Shown here one piece after another: positions 61,566 to 64,000 of a stretch of 64,000 nucleotides of DNA. The translations under genes were made by a program, and so were the position numbers. Each line of letters starts with the position of its first letter. The stretch's first letter is position 1. The DNA comes from JAFMPW01 sp041743085 (GTDB taxonomy: Bacteria > Bacteroidota > Bacteroidia > Flavobacteriales > Flavobacteriaceae): contig JBGTNL010000093.1 of assembly GCA_041743085.1 (NCBI GenBank), positions 1 to 64,000 on the forward strand. The letters run 5' to 3'. The notes below the pieces were generated by a model. It was given only the letters and a program-made list of their open reading frames with translations. It searched no databases and was not told where the DNA came from.

Positions 61566-61584
61566 CTATTAAACCTATAGGATA
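61566..61584. promoter_or_regulatory. Candidate Rrf2 operator, site 3
   Basis: CTATTAAACCTATAGGATA, 16 of 19 positions identical to site 2, 57 nt before the sulfite reductase ATG. Just downstream is a TTACCGG..CCGGTAA hairpin (61592-61613) in the probable leader. Confidence 0.62.
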
Positions 61585-61641
61585 AATAAAATTACCGGGC
61601 TTGAATCCGGTAAAATAAGAGGTGGGAATCTAAATAAAATT

Positions 61642-63732
61642 ATGCAAAGCTTTAGAACAGAAATAGAAAATCCCGTTGTTGAAAAAGACATCCTTGAACT
61701 GGAAAAAAAGATAAGACAGTTTAAAGAGGGCAATCTTGATGAGGAGAAATTCAGAAGCCTGCGCTTGGCCCGTGGGGTGTATGGCCAAAGACAACAGGGT
61801 GTACAGATGGTTCGTATTAAATTGCCCTATGGAAAAGTAACTGCCCGACAATTGCGGCGAATTTCCGATGTGGCCGACGAATATTCCACGGGAAGGTTGC
61901 ACATTACCACCCGGCAGGATATACAGATCCATTTTGTTGATCTGGAACGCACCCCGGAGCTTTGGGCGCAATTAGAAAAGGATGAGGTTACACTGAGGGA
62001 AGCTTGCGGAAATACGGTACGGAATGTTACGGCCAGCGAAACGGCCGGTATTGACCCCAATGAACCCTTTGATGTTTCTCCCTATGCCCAGGCTCTTTTT
62101 GAGTATTTTCTTAGGAATCCGATAGGGCAGGAAATGGGTAGAAAGTTTAAGGTTTCTTTTTCCGCCAGTGATGCCGATACCGGATTATCGTATATGCACG
62201 ACCTCGGATTTATAGCAAAAATAGAAAATAACATCCGCGGCTTTAAGGTGATGCTCGGAGGGGGCCTGGGCTCCCAACCCCGTCACGCTGATGAACTTTA
62301 CAGCTTCCTGGTCACAGATCAGATCATTCCCTTAATGGAACAAGTGTTGCGGGTTTTCGACCGTTATGGGGAACGACACAGCAGAGCCAAGGCACGAATG
62401 AAATTCTTATTGAAAGACCTCGGGTTGGACGGCTTTAAAGAATTATTGGATAAGGAACAGAAGGCAATTCCGTATAAATCATATCCTATAGACAGTACAA
62501 ACTATCCCGAAGCCCGGATTGCAGAGGCAGCCATTCCAGAGGTGGAAATAAGGGATATCACGGCTTTTGAATTATGGAGATCCACCAACCTTGTACCACA
62601 GAAGCAGAAAGGTTATGTAGCAATAGGTATTAAGGTACTTCTGGGGGATTTTTATACAGATAAGGCCAGACAACTGGCCAGTCTTGTGGAAACATATGCG
62701 GGCGCAGAAGTACGGTTAACCCTCCGGCAGAATATTTTGATACCTCATGTTAGAGAATCCCTCGTTCCATTTTTCTACCGCGAACTTGAAAAATTAGGCT
62801 TTGCAGAACCTGGTTACAATAGGGCCTCGGATATTACGGCCTGCCCGGGAACAGATACCTGTAATTTGGGTATTGCAAGTAGTACTGGTATCGCAGGGGA
62901 ATTGGAGCGGATCATAAAGGCAGAATACCCGCAGTACATCACCAACTCCGATGTAGCCATCAAGATCAGCGGTTGTATGAATGCTTGCGGACAACACAAT
63001 ATGGCCCATATTGGCTTTCAGGGAATGTCGATTCGCACTAAAGATAAGTTGGTCGCGCCCGCCCTTCAGGTACTATTGGGCGGAGGAAATCTTGGAAATG
63101 GTAATGGCAGGTTTGCCGACAAGGTGATAAAAATACCAAGTAAAAGAGGGCCAGAGGCATTGCGTTATATTTTGGATGATTTTGAAGCCAACAGCAGTGG
63201 TTCGTCCTACGAGGTATACTATGCGGAAAAAGGGCAACACTATTTCTATGACCTGTTAAAGCCTTTGGCAGATATAGAAGATTTATCTGCCGACGATTAC
63301 ATTGATTGGGGCAGTAATGAGCGCTACGAGAAAGCCATTGGTATTGGAGAATGTGCCGGGGTGGTCATAGACCTTGTAGCAACTTTGTTATTTGAAAGTG
63401 AAGAAAAAATTGCCAATGCCATCTCTGCCTTCGAAGAACAAAAGTGGGCGGCAAGTATTTATCATGCCTATTCTTCAATTGTAAATTCGGCAAAAGCATT
63501 GCTTACAGCTGAAAATACCAAAACAAATACCCATGCTGGTATCATAACGGATTTTGATAGGTTATTTGTACAAAATAAACGATTGGACCTGGGTGTTTCC
63601 TTTGAGGAAATGGTTCTGCAGCTCAATAAAAATGAACCTACCGAAGCATTTTCTAGAAAATATCTGGAAAATGCACAGGAATTTTTGAAGTTGGCGGAGG
63701 TGTATCGAAAAGAAGAATTGGAACATGTATAG
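61642..63732 (+). CDS. Siroheme sulfite/nitrite reductase with HEPN-like C-terminus
   Basis: 696 residues. Residues to about 540 form the two-fold repeat of siroheme-[4Fe-4S] reductases: RLHITTRQDIQIHFV and REACGNTVRNVTA in the first half, and the cluster cysteines in TACPGTDTCNLG (about 401, 407) and SGCMNACGQH (about 445, 449). From about 555 to the end is a helical region (AISAFEEQKWAASIYHAYSS, VNSAKALLTAENTKTNTHAG) that looks like a HEPN domain, not part of normal sulfite reductases. The context (cysH, cobA, candidate Rrf2 site) says sulfite, not nitrite. Overlaps cobA by 8 nt. Confidence 0.92.
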   Translation: MQSFRTEIENPVVEKDILELEKKIRQFKEGNLDEEKFRSLRLARGVYGQRQQGVQMVRIKLPYGKVTARQLRRISDVADEYSTGRLHITTRQDIQIHFVDLERTPELWAQLEKDEVTLREACGNTVRNVTASETAGIDPNEPFDVSPYAQALFEYFLRNPIGQEMGRKFKVSFSASDADTGLSYMHDLGFIAKIENNIRGFKVMLGGGLGSQPRHADELYSFLVTDQIIPLMEQVLRVFDRYGERHSRAKARMKFLLKDLGLDGFKELLDKEQKAIPYKSYPIDSTNYPEARIAEAAIPEVEIRDITAFELWRSTNLVPQKQKGYVAIGIKVLLGDFYTDKARQLASLVETYAGAEVRLTLRQNILIPHVRESLVPFFYRELEKLGFAEPGYNRASDITACPGTDTCNLGIASSTGIAGELERIIKAEYPQYITNSDVAIKISGCMNACGQHNMAHIGFQGMSIRTKDKLVAPALQVLLGGGNLGNGNGRFADKVIKIPSKRGPEALRYILDDFEANSSGSSYEVYYAEKGQHYFYDLLKPLADIEDLSADDYIDWGSNERYEKAIGIGECAGVVIDLVATLLFESEEKIANAISAFEEQKWAASIYHAYSSIVNSAKALLTAENTKTNTHAGIITDFDRLFVQNKRLDLGVSFEEMVLQLNKNEPTEAFSRKYLENAQEFLKLAEVYRKEELEHV

Positions 63733-64000
63733 AGAAGCAAAATTAACGGTTGTCGGCGCCGGGCCGGGAGATGTTGACCTTATAACGCTTAAAGGGATTA
63801 AAGCCCTGGAGACGGCTAATGTAGTGCTGTACGATGCTTTGGTGGATCCGGAACTATTGGATTATGCCCCACAAGCTGAACACATCTTTGTCGGGAAAAG
63901 AAAGGGCTGCTATACCTATCAGCAAGATCAGATCAATGAATTAATCGTTAGCCGCGCAAATTCCCACGGACATGTTGTACGACTTAAAGGAGGAGATCCT
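63725..64000 (+). CDS. cobA: Uroporphyrinogen-III C-methyltransferase, partial at window end
   Basis: The first 92 codons are present. MYREAKLTVVGAGPGDVDLITLKG is the SAM-binding start of SUMT enzymes; here it is visible as GAGPGDVDLITLKG, followed by VVLYDALVDPELL, FVGKRKG and VVRLKGGDP. It makes precorrin-2, the precursor of siroheme, the cofactor of the sulfite reductase with whose end it overlaps. It continues beyond the window. Confidence 0.93.
   Translation, partial: MYREAKLTVVGAGPGDVDLITLKGIKALETANVVLYDALVDPELLDYAPQAEHIFVGKRKGCYTYQQDQINELIVSRANSHGHVVRLKGGDP

Noticed and set aside
61403..61641. Possible hidden small gene between cysH and the sulfite reductase
   Set aside because: All frames are short and cross a palindromic repeat, the operator-like site and a hairpin.
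1..64000. CRISPR arrays, complete insertion sequences, rRNA genes, defence or biosynthetic islands
   Set aside because: Looked for regularly spaced repeats, transposase ORFs, rRNA signatures and clusters of accessory enzymes; none found apart from the small palindromic elements listed.

Overview
The window reads as about 64 kb of chromosome from a member of the Bacteroidota, most likely the Flavobacteriaceae. The evidence is the TAnnTTTG-type -7 promoter elements, the nadK-porG-uppS-bamA-ompH-ompH-murI gene order, lineage-typical families (DUF6089/PorG, DUF5686, 2TM, GH3, DUF2797) and two fusions (FolK-deoxynucleoside kinase, MetX-aspartokinase-homoserine dehydrogenase). Most of it is housekeeping sequence. 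Accessory or decaying DNA lies at the left edge (1-900), at 11.55-12.24 kb and at 14.7-16.5 kb.

Layout. 1-1.2 kb: a 5'-truncated TlpA-like thioredoxin gene beside a possible mobile-element edge, then tRNA-Leu(TAA) and tRNA-Gly(GCC) on the minus strand. 1.4-13 kb: mutS, a SpoU-type RNA methyltransferase, folK-dNK, sppA, a YhhQ-type queuosine precursor transporter, an AsmA protein, a broken VTT/TVP38 gene and a DUF2797 gene. 13-17 kb: a GH3 enzyme, an AraC-type regulator killed by a 163-bp insertion and other lesions, decayed DNA, and a small alpha/beta hydrolase. 17-23 kb: the proteostasis set clpX-clpP-tig, then a small membrane protein, an esterase and pdxJ. 23-31 kb: the envelope block CBS-nadK-porG-uppS-bamA-ompH-ompH-murI. 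31-46 kb: folA, a 2TM protein, a class V aminotransferase, a CBM48 protein, DUF427, ergothioneine genes egtD and egtB, thyA, a CNT nucleoside transporter, a bifunctional nuclease, etfAB, pdhB and a DUF5686 protein. 45.7-52 kb: soluble and membrane pyrophosphatases side by side, an MgtC/DUF4010 protein, an App1-like phosphatase and a second deoxynucleoside kinase.

52-64 kb is the most coherent functional block: sulfur and aspartate-family metabolism. metK has a leader resembling a SAM-II/SAM-V riboswitch. metY has a clear SAM-I (S-box) riboswitch and is followed by a 1150-residue MetX-aspartokinase-homoserine dehydrogenase protein and a second PLP sulfhydrylase. Then come an Rrf2-type regulator with four clustered cysteines, cysH, a siroheme sulfite reductase with a HEPN-like tail, and the start of cobA. 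Three copies of a CTATTA-N6-TAGG(ATA) motif in front of cysH and the sulfite reductase look like the Rrf2 operator. Together these genes would carry sulfate-derived sulfite to sulfide and on to homocysteine and methionine, with SAM sensed by two RNA classes and cysteine or Fe-S status probably sensed by the Rrf2 protein.

I see no CRISPR array, no complete insertion sequence, no prophage and no rRNA. Several dispersed palindromic repeats are present. Residue and coordinate positions inside genes were counted by hand and may be off by one or two.
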